Positions 23,765 to 34,722 of a stretch of DNA of 64,000 nt are shown here, piece by piece. Made by a program: the position numbers and the translations under genes. The number at the start of each line of letters is the position of its first letter. The first letter of the stretch is position 1. This DNA is from Polyodon spathula (lineage: Eukaryota; Chordata; Actinopteri; Acipenseriformes; Polyodontidae): contig NC_054548.1 of the NCBI RefSeq assembly GCF_017654505.1, positions 25,168,870 to 25,232,869 of the forward strand, written 5' to 3'. The notes under the pieces were generated by a model. That model searched no databases and was not told the origin of the DNA. It saw only the letters and a program-made list of their open reading frames with translations.

Positions 23765-24176
23765 TGTGGCAGGCTGGCGAGTGGATAGAGGCCCAGAGAC
23801 AGTCTGAAGTTCAAAAAAATAACTTATTATAAATAAACACAAAAATGAAAGTGCACAAGGGCAAAATAAAGATCTTTAAAACACAAATAGAAAGATAACA
23901 AAACTTACAAAAATAAGGTTTCCAGGCTGGGCAATGCCTTCACTGGATTTATCAAAATTTAAAAATCACCACAACCACAAACACCAACCTGCTTCCTCAG
24001 CTCCCTCCTCCCAAATGAGAAGCAGAGGCCTCCTTTTATGTCAGGTGGCTGGGCGCTGATTGATCATTAATTAACCTAATCAACCCCAGCCACCTGAACA
24101 TAAAAAACCCAGGCAGGTAGGGGAAATTAACCCTATCCCTGCCAATTTAAAAAGGGCAGAGCTTTGCTCTGCCACA
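23765..24176 (-). repeat. 3' LTR of the short element
   Basis: 412 bp. On the plus strand it runs from TGTGGCAGGCTGGCG to CTCTGCCACA; the terminal GGGCAGAGCTTTGCTCTGCC forms a hairpin. Confidence 0.88.
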
Positions 24177-24214
24177 CACCTCCCCCCCATGTAAAACGTA
24201 CACCGGCCGCAAAT

Positions 24215-25327
24215 CTAAAAAGGAGACACTAGCAGTCCCAAGTGATGCGGAGTAGCAGGCAACCCCAGGCGATGTGAAGCAGCAGGCAACCCCAGGCGAT
24301 CCAAATGTGTCATCCCTGAACGGAGCGGGAGTGGCATCCCTGGGCGGTGCAAGGCAGGCATCCTTGGGCCATAGCTCCTCCCCTCTGGGCTCTGAGAGCA
24401 TCGGCTCCTCCCTTTCGGGCTCTGAGAGTGGCAGCTCCTCCTCCCTCTCGGGCTCTGGGAGCGGCGATGGCTCCTCACCCCTCTCTGGCTCTGGGAGCGA
24501 CGGCGGCTCCTCACCCCTCTCTGGCTCTGGGAGCGGCGGCTCCTCCCTCTCTGGCTCTGGGAGCGGCGGCGGCGGCTCCTCCCCCCTCTCTGGCTCTGGG
24601 AGCGACGGCGGCTCCTCACCCCTCTCTGGCTCTGGGAGCGACGGCGGCTCCTCACCCCTCTCTGGCTCTGGGGAAGGCGGCTCACACTCACCCCTCTCTG
24701 GCTCTCGGAAGGCGGCTCACCCCTCTCTGGCTCTCGGGAAGGCGGCTCACCCCTCTCTGGCTCTCGGGAAGGCGGCTCACCCCTCTCTGGCTCTCGGGAA
24801 GGCGGCTCACCCCTCTTTATTGGAGTGACCGGGGCATCTCCCATGTCTACCGCCAGGTAATTAACCACCATGAGGGCAACCTCTGGGAAGGACGCCGGGT
24901 GGTGTTGTTCCTCCCACTGTTCCCACCTCTCCCCATCTCGATGCCACAGCGTGTTGATAACTATGGGGAGATCATGGACGAGGTCTGCCTCAGGGTGCAT
25001 CAACCAGTCCCAGATCTCCTGGGACGGTGGTGAAGGTGGTGGTGCTGGAGGTAGTGGGGTGGCCCCTGATGCCCAGGGTGAACACGACACCTCTTCTTGG
25101 GCCTGGTTGTAGGGGCATCCTGCCCAGTTGTGGCCGTCCTCCTCACACCGGCCACACCAGTTTTCTGGTGGCACGTCTGGGCAGGACCACCAACGATGGT
25201 CCTCCTTCCCGCACCAGGAACACCAGCGGAAGAGGCTGGCCGGGTCCTCCAGCGGTGGCTGCAGCAGCTTACATTTCTTCAGCTGCTGCTTGTCCTGACT
25301 TTGCCGCTGTCTGCTCTTCTTTCCCAT
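24215..25327 (-). CDS. gag-like protein: two CCHC zinc knuckles plus SR-like repeat domain
   Basis: An intact 370-codon frame starts about 110 bases after the primer-binding site, with A at -3 and G at +4 of the ATG. The N-terminus is basic (MGKKSRQRQSQ). Two knuckles with C-x2-C-x4-H-x4-C spacing follow at about residues 36-49 (CSWCGKEDHRWWSC) and 61-74 (CGRCEEDGHNWAGC), then a Pro-rich and acidic middle, RGEPPSREPE repeats, and about ten RGVRSRRRSQSQ-type repeats resembling SR splicing-factor tails. No capsid, protease or reverse transcriptase motif was recognised. It probably binds the element's RNA for packaging by other elements' proteins; this is inference. Antisense frames in the repeats are shadows. 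Confidence 0.75.
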   Translation of the reverse strand: MGKKSRQRQSQDKQQLKKCKLLQPPLEDPASLFRWCSWCGKEDHRWWSCPDVPPENWCGRCEEDGHNWAGCPYNQAQEEVSCSPWASGATPLPPAPPPSPPSQEIWDWLMHPEADLVHDLPIVINTLWHRDGERWEQWEEQHHPASFPEVALMVVNYLAVDMGDAPVTPIKRGEPPSREPERGEPPSREPERGEPPSREPERGEPPSESQRGVSVSRLPQSQRGVRSRRRSQSQRGVRSRRRSQSQRGGRSRRRRSQSQRGRSRRSQSQRGVRSRRRSQSQRGVRSHRRSQSPRGRRSCHSQSPKGRSRCSQSPEGRSYGPRMPALHRPGMPLPLRSGMTHLDRLGLPAASHRLGLPATPHHLGLLVSPF

Positions 25328-25440
25328 TTTTATTTTTTTTTCAAAAAATAAAATTATCCCAAAAATTCCAAAAAATGAAAATAAATAAATAAATACTGCT
25401 ATGAGCCTCTAGGTGGTGCTATCCCACCCCTAACACCAAA

Positions 25441-25866
25441 TGTGGCAGGCTGGCGAGTGGATAGAGGCCCAGAGACAGTCTGAAGTTCAAAAAAATAACT
25501 TATTATAAATAAACACAAAAATGAGAGTGCACAAGGGCAAAATAAAGATCTTTAAACACAAATAGAAAGATAACAAAACAAAACTTACAAAAATAAGGTT
25601 TCCAGGCTGGGCAATGCCTTCACTGGATTTATCAAAATTTAAAAATCACAAAACAACCACAAACACCAACCTGCTTCCTCAGCTCCCTCCTCCCAAATGA
25701 GAAGCAGAGGCCTCCTTTTATGTCAGGTGGCTGGGCGCTGATTGATCATTAATTAACCTAATCAACTAATCAACCCCAGCCACCTGAACATAATAAACCC
25801 AGGCAGGTAGGGGAAATTAACCCCATCCCTGCCAATTTAAAAAGGGCAGAGCTTTGCTCTGCCACA
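25441..25866 (-). repeat. 5' LTR of the short element
   Basis: 426 bp, nearly identical to the 3' LTR apart from small insertions such as a duplicated ATCAACTA motif. Confidence 0.88.
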
Positions 25867-25886
25867 CCATTTGTTATTGATTTTTT

Positions 25887-26413
25887 TTAGCAGGTTAATG
25901 CCCCATGCCACAAGGCTAGGATTGTCCAGGAAACGTACATAAATAAACTTAAAAGATAACATTGTACAGAAGAAATCAACACAGATAATGTACTTTTCCA
26001 CGCCACCTTTATGAACAGGGCACAGCTGTCCGAAGTTTTATTTTTGTTGCACTTGCCAACCTGGCATTGGTAGCTCTCAGCTGGGTTGCCAGCTTCAGCT
26101 GTGGGTACAATCTTGGCAATCTCCCTCTGTTCCAAATGCTTCTTGCACAGTTCCTGTGCTAAATATATTCTCTGCTTGGTAAATTCTTCTCTGTACATTC
26201 TTTGTAAAGTACCCAGAAGCTGATGGCTGCCAGGTCCAATACCTTGTAAAACACCTGAACAGACCACCGTCGGGAGCCAGCTTTCACTGAATACTTCCAT
26301 GCCATCTGATCTAAAACATCAACTCCATATTTTGTTGTGTTGAAAAACACCACGGTCTCTGGTATTTTTTTTTCACTAGTCCCGATGCTATCTAACTGAC
26401 CAAAACAGCACAC
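25887..26413 (-). pseudogene. piggyBac-family transposase, C-terminal fragment
   Basis: Minus-strand pieces carry NTTKYGVDVLDQM, then RRWSVQVFYKVLDLAAI, the conserved end of the piggyBac DDE domain (the GVD.LDQM Asp is a catalytic/structural landmark), and a Cys-rich tail (CQVGKCNKNKTSD) like the C-terminal zinc-binding domain. A frameshift separates the pieces and the N-terminal part is absent. Confidence 0.75.
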
Positions 26414-28305
26414 CTGTCAGCAGACGTCAGCCTTTGAAAAGTCTGATTGAAAAACAATAGACTGTCAGTCATTCACTCAGGCAGAAAGTAGACTAATCTA
26501 ATTACAGCTAAACATACTGCAGAAAGACAATTGTTTTCTTTGTGGCCGTCAATGTGACTGCTACCGGGGCTTTTAGGTACAATGCAATTTGTGATTATAA
26601 TCTAAAGTGTTGATGCCTCGGTTAGTCATTTTCCACAATAATTAAACACAGCTGAAACTCATTTTATGCTTGCCTAATGACTGGAGGCTAAATAATTCCC
26701 CTGATGTATCTTTGACAGTACATGTGAAAATATAGATTTGAAGATGTCATGCATATTTACATTGTTTATCTAGGGTTTATGTCACAACTGTGTCTTCGCC
26801 AATTACCATTAAAGAAAATACCCATTATAGCTCATAATGTAATTTTTAACCCTAATAAATACAATCCCTCAATAAGAACTAGTGATTCTGGCTTAATTAT
26901 CCCCAGATTCATGATAAAAAGAGATTAACAATTAATATTATGTATGTTTAAGTATTTCAAATCAATCATAAATGTATATTTGTTATAAGACAAAAATAAA
27001 CCGAACAAACAAATTATTACATTTATTCATATTCTCAAAGCAGAGTTCATCACTTTTGTATATATATATCGTCGTCGAGGTGCACAGCTAAGCACGCATG
27101 TGATGATATCAGTATCATGGCTTCAGTTCAGTTACTTGTAAACACACAATGTAAGTTTGACACTTATTCTGTTGGTGTGATGTTTAAAACAAAATCTTCT
27201 TAACACATCCATCCTCTCTGTAGAAGTTAGCTGTGCAGCAGCACAGTGCAGTATCTCTGTGAAGTCTGTACTGTAAGCAAAAGCTTTCGTTGTTCCAGAG
27301 ACAGCCCATCTTCTCCGGGACAGCTTTGAAGATTACGTCATTGCGTCTTTGTTGAAGAATTTCAGAGTTTGATGAGTTGAGAGCGATGAGATTGAAGAAA
27401 GAGCGAATCCAGCGAGAACCCAGAGAGAGTCCAGTGTCCAGAGAGAGTGAAAATCCTTGTTTTGAATTGAAATAACACAATGTATAGGTGTTCCCTTGTA
27501 CTGTAAACAAATCCTTGTTGGTCCTTCCATGGGCTCACAGTATTTGATATACAGTTGCGTGTCACGTGAAAAGGGTGTGTTAGAAATGGAATTTATCGGC
27601 CTATTTTGTTATCATAGGATTTTATATTTATAATTTAAACCTCCCATTCAATATAACTTTAGTTACATTCATTGAAGAAGCATACGAATTTCATTTTCAT
27701 TTTCTATACAAAATTAAGATTACAAGCATATAAAACACATCATAATACAATCAAAGGATAATATTTAAAAATAGTTATTAGTTTATAATATTCATTTAAA
27801 ACACAAACACTTCAGATTTATTGGGAAACTTACTTAAAATAACTATTAAACTTGTGACAGCAAGTTATGTAATTAAAAAGGATTCTTAAAGCATTTTAAC
27901 AACTGCATTGTAACTATAGCTTGCCTTGGTAAGTTTTATGACCGCTTACAACCAGATAGCATTTTGAAAGGCGAGCTTCAAAGAGTTAACACAGTTTGTG
28001 TTTTGTGCCTTATCTACAACCTTTGTTCTCCTGCATCTGGTTAAAAATGTCCTGGAATCAGTGTTAACAACCCAACCCTCACAGCATGTCACACAGACAA
28101 CAGAATTAAATATCTGAGAAATGCATATATTAAAATTAATTTAACTATGACTTTTCTTGACAAAATGCTGGTTGGTTCATATTGGCATTCCAAGTCTAAT
28201 GGATTTTATTGTTCTGTTGCCGATTAGTCTCAGTTCCTATTGGACAGAAAAAAAAACACTGTCATGATAACAGCCAATAAATCAGCTGTGAGTAATAATG
28301 GGGAT
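26414..28305. other. no gene recognised; TMCO3 intron
   Basis: AT-rich. A GC-richer patch at 27190-27560 has open frames on the minus strand but no recognised homology. Direct descendants of known elements were not seen. Confidence 0.55.
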
Positions 28306-28934
28306 TGTAACAGGGCGAGCAGCCCTGTTCAGTATGTTTATTTTTAGAACGGGGTCTCCCCCTCCGTCCCTGTGTTTATTATTTGTTTGTTGTATTCAGT
28401 TTATTTTGTGTACATATATATATGACAGCGGAACGGCGTGTGTTTGGTTATTGTTTTGACAGCGTAGCCGTGTTAGTTTTGTTGTTTTGTTTTTATTTCG
28501 ACGTGTTCTGGCAGAGGCTCTGCCAGGAATGACTAAAAACTTTGTGCAGAAGGTGGCCATCTCCCAAATTAAGTGATTCATTTGTTGCTATTCGGGAGAT
28601 GGTCACCTGCATAAATACTTGCAGCTCTCTTCCCTCAGTGGTGGATGTTCAGAAGTGGAGAACGGGAGAGCGAAAAGTAAAACTAAAAACAAAATTGAAA
28701 CTTAAAGGATCCGTGAAGGCTACTGCCCAGCCGGACCTTAAGGGTTATTATTGTGTTTGTGATTTGTTTTTGTTCATCTTTTTGTTTTTCTGTGAGCAGT
28801 GTTTATTTTTGTTCAAATATTTTATTTTTGTGTTTAATAAACAGCGCGCGCTGTGTCTTTTCACTACAGTACCCTGGTTTGTTTTCTGTCCCTTCTTCTG
28901 GCCTGACATCACCGCTCTGGCATTTCCTTCCACA
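28306..28934 (+). mobile_element. solo LTR with perfect target duplication
   Basis: 629 bp from TGTAACAGGGCGAGC to CCTTCCACA. It is flanked on both sides by GGGAT (28301-28305, 28935-28939). A polyadenylation signal (AATAAA) lies about 90 bp before the end, and plus orientation is inferred from it. No internal region. Confidence 0.88.
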
Positions 28935-29128
28935 GGGATAAAGAAATCTGTCATCAAATGGTAAAATATGTGACGAAATGCAGTACTGTAATTGCATATT
29001 CCATAAATGTATTTTTCATATATATATAATATTATATATATATATATATATAGATAAAGTATAAGGTCATTTGACATTGAACAAATGTTTCCCTAACTGC
29101 GTTCGTCAGTATGAGACTTCTTGTTTTG

Positions 29129-29278
29129 TTTTTTATAGCAGGACTGGTTCTTTCCCTGATCCTGCCAAAGAGCAGCCAGTGCATCAAGTGGATCGTGTCT
29201 GCAGGGCTGGCACAGGTCAGCGAGTTCTCTTTCATCCTGGGCAGCCGAGCTCGACGAGCGGGCATCATCTCTCGAGAG
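29129..29278 (+). pseudogene. TMCO3: TMCO3 exon with lost acceptor
   Basis: [20 protein letters not shown] and [20 protein letters not shown], then AGIISRE|GTAGGG, match the family. The base pair before the homologous start is TG (29127-29128), not AG, after a pyrimidine-rich stretch, so the acceptor looks mutated. The nearest AG alternatives (29107-29108, or 29137-29138 inside the exon) break the frame. Confidence 0.85.
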
Positions 29279-29583
29279 GTAGGGCTGAGCTTCACGTCTT
29301 GGGTGTGGTTGTGGGCCATCGATTATAGTGGTATGTTTGGATTTGCTACTTCACCCCTTATCATGGAGAATGTTGTGTTTTGTGTAGACTTATATTTTGT
29401 TTAGCCACACATTGTTTAAAAGGCAAATAAACCTTTTACGCTTTGGATCCTGGAAGGTCTGCTCTTGCCAAAAGATTTATCCCCAGCATATCCAAATTTA
29501 GGAAAGCAAGCATGTGAGGCGTGAGTGTATTAATGGAATGTCCAGACAGTAATTTGTGTATACAAAAATAAATTGATTTATTA

Positions 29584-29906
29584 CACTATGTAATACAATT
29601 TTTGTTCCTGGGTAGTAAGTGTTATTTCCTAATTGCTTATGCCTCAAAAGTATAGAAAATGGCTATTATTCCCCACAAACTTTGCTTTTGTGACCAGGAC
29701 AGTGGTATTTCAAAATATCACTATTTCCAATGAGAAAATGGGCAAATGTGTGTCTTTTCGTTCACATAAAGTCAGAAAAAAACAACATATGAATCCAAAT
29801 TAACATGTATTTATACTAAAGTAATACAAAGATAACTACAAAAGATTTAGAAGTGAGTAGTTTTTCGAGATTTACAATTATACTGTATTTTTTTTGTTAC
29901 ACAGTG
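29584..29906. mobile_element. non-autonomous DNA transposon in the 3' LTR
   Basis: 323 bp with ends CACTATGTAA and, inverted, CACTGTGTAA, interrupting the LTR where the intact 5' LTR is continuous. Flanking TTA on both sides looks like a 3-bp target duplication, though the site itself is a TTA repeat. No ORF. Confidence 0.75.
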
Positions 29907-30127
29907 TTATTATTTTCTATACACAACAAAAACAAACAAATAACAAAACAAAACGGCATGATGGAGGGGGTGCTGGAGTAATAATCCCAAAACAGGTAGT
30001 GAAAACCGTCCTTATTTGTCTTCCCGGCGTCCCTGGACATAAAAAAAAAAGACAAAAAACAATATTGGTAAAATTTTCAAAAACCCAGCTGCTCAACTTT
30101 TGTCTCTCCCTCCACCCGATACTCCGC

Positions 30128-31121
30128 CTATTTTCCTTCAGACCAACCCCGAACACAGTAGTACGTTCCCTTTAGTATGCAATCTGTCTGCAGGATGAAC
30201 TCTCGGCTGAAATCCGGGCTTACTAATGCTGGGGCCTGACTCAAATTAGTTTTAATAGATTCAAAGGCCGTCTGACATTCTGCACTCCACTTAATTTTAT
30301 TTGGAGCGTTCTTTTTAGTGAGATCAGTGAGAGGGGTCACTATAGTGGAAAAGTGTGGAATAAAGCGGCGGTAATAACCAGCCAACCCTAACAGTGATCT
30401 CACCTGGGTTTTCGTGGTAGGTACCGGTGAATCCAACGAAGTCTGGACTTCTGAAACCAACGGTTTCACTCTACCCATACCCATTATGAAACCTAAATAT
30501 TTAGTTTCTTCTTTTCCAATACCGCACTTTGCCATGTTCGCTGTGAGCCCCACCGTCCTCAGAGACTGTAAGACGGCTTCTAATCTATTCAAGTGTTCTC
30601 TCCAGGAAGAACTATAAATGACTACATCATCGATATACGCAGCTACGTACTCTCTCTGAGGTAGTAATATCCGGCATAGTACAAAATTGAAAAAGACCCT
30701 CTGGGGTTGAAAATGCCATTTTCTCACGAGAGGCTTTTGTTAATGGAATCTGCCAATATCGTTTCGTCAGACCCAGAGTTTAAATAAACCAAGCTCACCC
30801 CAGCTTGTCTAAGAGTTCATCTACTCGAGGCATGGGATATGCATCAAACTTGGAGATAGCATTCACCCTCCTAAAATTGATACATAATCGTAGTGACCCA
30901 TCTGGCTTGTCTATTGGTACAAATGGGCTACACCACTCGCCTCGGGAAGGTTCAATTACCCCAAGTTTCAACATACACTCCACCTCCCTCCGAACAGAAT
31001 CTCTCCGACTCTCTGGAACGCGATACGGTCTCTGTCTAGCTCTTAGACCCGGCGAAGTGATAATAGCATGTTCAATCAAATGAGTTCTTCCAGGCATGTT
31101 AGAAAACACATCCCTGAACAT
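30128..31121 (-). pseudogene. Gmr1-type reverse transcriptase / RNase H (first element)
   Basis: Two minus-strand frames with a frameshift between them. 30795-31121 has RQRPYRVPE, GVIEPSRGEWCSPFVPIDKP, LCINFRRVNAISKFDAYPMP. 30128-30727 has the active-site motif AAYIDDVVIYS (about 30626-30640), then KTQVRSLLGLAGYYRRFIPH and the RNase H start FILQTD. The block between (TLGLTKRYWQIPL, fingers to palm) is damaged. After FILQTD the sequence jumps into LTR sequence. Confidence 0.85.
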
Positions 31122-33069
31122 TTTATTAGACTGCTTACCTCTTCGCGCTGATCAGGAGTTAATTGTTCCCCCATCAGGACCTCAATTGCTGACTCTGGCT
31201 CAATTGAGGGTCCAAAGTCCTCTCCCTCCTGTGCAGGAGATATAAAATGGACTTCCCGTTCTTTCCACGGTTTGAGGCGATTAACATGATAAATCTGACT
31301 TTCTTTCCGACGCCCAGGCTGTCGGATCTCATAATTGACTTTACCAATTTTTCGAATAACCTGAAAGAGACCTTGCCATTTAGCAAACAACTTAGATTCC
31401 GATGAGGGCAACAATAACAACACTTTGTATTCAGGTCAAAAATTCCTAATTCTTGCATCTTTATTGTAGCTTTGTTGCTGCTTCTGCTGTGCCACTTTGA
31501 GATTGTCATGTGCCAATCGACCGACTAATTCTAAGCTATCGCGTAACTGCAATATTTTACTACATTTTTAGACTCTTTTGACTGTTCTTCCCAGCCTTCT
31601 CTTATGAGATCCAAGATACCCCGCGGCTGCCGACCATACAAGAGCTCAAAAGGGGAAAACCACGTTAAGGATTGTGGTACCTCACGAACTGCAAAGAGCA
31701 AGTAAGGAAGCAGTTTGGCCCAATTGCGTTTTTCTTGATCTACAAAGCGGCGCAACATATTTTTCAAAGTCTGATTAAATCCTTCAACAAGCCCATCCGT
31801 TTGAGGATGAAAAATTGAGGTTCTAATTGAACGGATTTTCAATAATTTGTATAGTTGCTGAATACAGCCCGACATAAAATTAGTGCCCTGATCAGTGAGA
31901 ATTTCCTTCGGGATTCCCACCCTAGAGAATATTTTTACCAATTCGTTTGCTACAGCTTTTGCATTCATAGAGCGTAAGGGAACAGCTTCTGGATATCGTG
32001 TTGCGTAGTCCACTACTACCAAAATATACCGATATCCTGACTCTGCTCCCTCCAGATGGCTTACTAAATCTACACCAATCCTTTCAAACGGTACCCCAAT
32101 AATTGGCAGTGGAACCAGAGGTGTGGGGCGAACTGACTTGGGGGCAGCTAATTGGCATTCAGGACACTCCGATACATACTTCCGCACAAGACCATAAGCC
32201 CCAGGCCAATAAAACAGGGCCAGAATTCGCTCCTTTGTCTTTTCAGTTCCTAAATGACCTGAAAATGGAATATCATGCGCCAATCTCATGACTTCTGACT
32301 GAAAAGGCCCAGGAACCAATAACTGTTTTACGAGCTGTCCCATCCCGGGAGCCCGGGTTATTCTATATAATAAGTGCCCAGATACAGAAAAATGCGGAAA
32401 TACCACTGGTTGTCCTTCCTGCATATCCTTCCCCTCAATATATCTAACCTGTTTCAAAGCATATTGTAACCTGGGATCATTTTGTTGTTCATATCCCAAA
32501 TCCATATCTTGGTCCCAATGGTTAGGTACACCGAGAGGAGTGTCTTTTATTACATGACCTTCCACCTTAGTAACCTTGCAGCCCTGGTTACACTGAATAC
32601 CTACTCCCTTTCCCTGCCGTTTAAGCGATTGGTTTACTTTTGCGTCAGACCCCTCCCCTTGTCGTCTTAGAGTTCCCTCATATTTTTCTACCCGACGCTC
32701 TCTTCTTGTTTTTCTTGGGCGGATTTTAGGGTTAAACAGGTCGGATTGCAACAGAAAAATCTCTGCAATTGTTTTCTCCTGTTGCTTTGATTGTCCCCTG
32801 GTAGAAACTAAGACCATTTCCCGACCTAAAATATGATCAAAAAATTTCCCTGCATCTGTGGCCGTCAGGGCTCGATAAGCTGCCTGAGCTTCCTCTGTCA
32901 GGCAGGGTGCCAATTTCATGGCCCAATGTTCCTCCGCCACTCTCTCAAAGGTAATCAAGAAAGCCTCGAGATCATCTTCCGAAGTCATCTTCTGCAGCTT
33001 TGGCTGGGCTGCAAACATCCGGGCAACAGCTATCTCTGATGTTGATGGAGATGTTGATAGTTTATCCAC
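31076..33069 (-). pseudogene. Gmr1-type gag remnant and integrase (first element)
   Basis: Frame 31531-33069 starts with a gag-like part (KLQKMTSEDDLEAFLITFER, APCLTEEAQAAYRALT). It then continues directly into the integrase: zinc-binding HDIPFSGHLGTEKTK...CPEC, then the DDE core (GVDLVSHLEG; ILTDQGTNFM; FHPQTDGLVEGFNQTL). Frame 31076-31423 holds the tail (SKLFAKWQGLFQVIRKIGKV, YHVNRLKPW) typical of gypsy integrase/chromodomain ends. The protease and most of gag are missing, so a deletion fused gag to a region just before the integrase. Confidence 0.85.
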
Positions 33070-33193
33070 CAGCTGTCCAAAGAACTGGGCGAGCTGTTCC
33101 TGGCGCCGTGTCTCTCTTTCCTCTCACTTCTCCTCCTGCTCCCTAAACATTGCCAAAACTGTAGCTGGATCCATTTTCACTTCTGACACCACG

Positions 33194-33779
33194 TGTGAGG
33201 CGCGAGTGTATTAATGGAATGTCCAGACAGTAATTTGTGTGTACAAAAATAAATTGATTTATTATTATTTTCTACACACAACAAAAAAAATAAATAACAA
33301 ACCAAAACGGCGCGAGGGAGGGGGTGCTGGAGCAATAATCCCAAAACAGGTAGTGAAAACCGTCCTTATTTGTCTTCCCGGCGTCCCCGGATATAAACAA
33401 AAAAAAGACAAAAGAAATATTAGTAAAATTTTCAAAAACCCTGCTGCTCAACTTTCGTCTCTCCCTCCACCCGATACTCCGCCTATTTTCCTTCGGACCA
33501 ACCCCGAACACAGTAGTACGTTCCCTTCAGTATGCAACGTCCCGCCTCTGTAGTCAGTGGAACACCAATCCCCAACTGACAAGTGTCCTTATCATTCACT
33601 TGACTTCAATGGCTGGAATTTACACACTCGTACTTCCGCCCCTCACCAAGGTGCCGCCCCTCATAAAGATGACTTTCGTCATGGTCACGAGATCTTAGTA
33701 AGGGAAGTCCCGAGTTGGTTTGATGTCTTCTACTGTCGGGAGGCTGAATCACAGACCGAAACCCCTTTGACTCATCACA
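33194..33779 (-). repeat. 5' LTR of the first Gmr1-type element
   Basis: 586 bp. Ends are TGTGATGAGTC and CGCCTCACA on the minus strand, with AAGCA outside. Confidence 0.85.
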
Positions 33780-34722
33780 AAGCAAATTTAGTTACATTTC
33801 AGTATTTTCTAAACTTTACAAGCCCAGACATAAACATTTTGTTGAAATGGAATTTAAGAGTACTTTAAAATAAATGAAACTTTATATACATATTTTTTAA
33901 TGTTTTTAGTATCGTGAATCATTAACATTTCTTAAATTACCAGGGAGCAAATACATATTTACCAGGATCTAAACCTGGTGGGCATCCTATACAATGGGAA
34001 AAGGTAAATAATGAAATAATTAACATGAGTGGAGGTTTTGTTGGTTCAGTTAACAAATAAGAAAATATATTAGTTTATATTTATTGTTTGATTTTTATGT
34101 GGTGATCAAATTATTTAGAAACAGGAACTAGTAAAAAAAAAAAAAAAAAAAACTTAAATAAACTTTAAAATAAATAAATAATCAAGCTTTAATTAGTCAT
34201 GTGTTTGCCTATATGATTTTCTGGTTGTTGGAACCTGGGGAAAGTCACATAAACAACATTGATTCCTATGAGACAGTGACAGGAAGACAGATCAGAGGCT
34301 GCTGGGAGATGAGTTATTGGCAACTCTGTATCCCAGCAACCTTTACGAGGAATGTTAACTCCGTGATTTAGCCTTCCATTCTTTATTCACTTTGCCTTTT
34401 TAAAATGTATTTGGTGTGCAACTATTGTATAGATGTGTATGTGATTATGATACTTGTTACAGAGCAATTGAGTCATAATTGTCTTACCTAGATGGTGTAT
34501 GTTCCCAGAATTAATCGGCCAGCTGTTCACGTTTGAATACTGGGCACAAAAAAATGGCCTCTCTTGCTCAGGCAAGTTACTGTTATTACAGGTGTCAATC
34601 TGACCAACAGAAAGCAGCATCTTCAGCAATAATAAATGAATTTAACATGGTACATTTTCTCCAAATGTTTCAAGTGTTTGCTATTATCTTGTGGGGAAAT
34701 TAGGCAAAGAAGAGTTGGTCCC

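Larger units (their letters stand above)
23765..25866 (-). mobile_element. short LTR retroelement encoding only a zinc-knuckle/SR-like protein
   Basis: Two nearly identical LTRs (23765-24176, 412 bp; 25441-25866, 426 bp) start TGTGGCAGAG and end CTGCCACA on the minus strand. Next to the 5' LTR (right side) is a primer-binding-site candidate, TGGTGTTAGGGGTGGGAT, which resembles the complement of a tRNA-Leu 3' end. Next to the 3' LTR is a purine tract (GGGGGGGAGGTG). Flanks CCATC and CCATT suggest a 5-bp duplication in the Tc1 host. Only 1264 bp lie between the LTRs and no pol is present: a non-autonomous, gag-like type. A solo LTR of the same family is at 34723-35146. Confidence 0.85.
22850..25930 (+). 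mobile_element. Tc1-like transposon remnant, split by an LTR element
   Basis: The left end GTGTACAAAACATTAGGAA and the following sequence are typical of a Tc1-like family of fishes. Plus-strand transposase fragments in several frames can be followed (QPTTYQSSTF, RVWRKPHEYMHPSC, MMVWGMFYGIHW, NQVHPFMAAVYPS). The reading stops at 23764 and resumes at 25867 (NAPCHKARIVQE-like), so the element between is a later insertion. The right end is missing beyond about 25930, where a piggyBac piece begins. Confidence 0.75.
29513..33779 (-). mobile_element. Ty3/gypsy-like retroelement with Gmr1 domain order (integrase before reverse transcriptase)
   Basis: Exact 5-bp duplications AAGCA flank it (29508-29512, 33780-33784). 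The complete 5' LTR is at 33194-33779; the 3' LTR at 29513-30182 is partial and carries an inserted MITE. After the 5' LTR comes a primer-binding-site candidate, TGGTGTCAGAAGTG (tRNA-Leu-like). The minus-strand order is gag piece, integrase, chromodomain-like tail, reverse transcriptase, RNase H. This is the arrangement described for Gmr1 of Atlantic cod rather than the usual gypsy order. A deletion fuses the RNase H start to the middle of the 3' LTR. Several frameshifts make it inactive. Confidence 0.85.

Noticed and set aside
24274..25112. Long plus-strand Ser/Gly- and Ala/Pro-rich open frames
   Set aside because: They are antisense shadows of the repeat region of the minus-strand gag-like ORF; only the minus frame has zinc knuckles, a good start context and the right orientation to the LTRs.
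27184..27565. Minus-strand open frames in a GC-richer patch
   Set aside because: No recognised motif, no splice structure, several overlapping frames of equal length.
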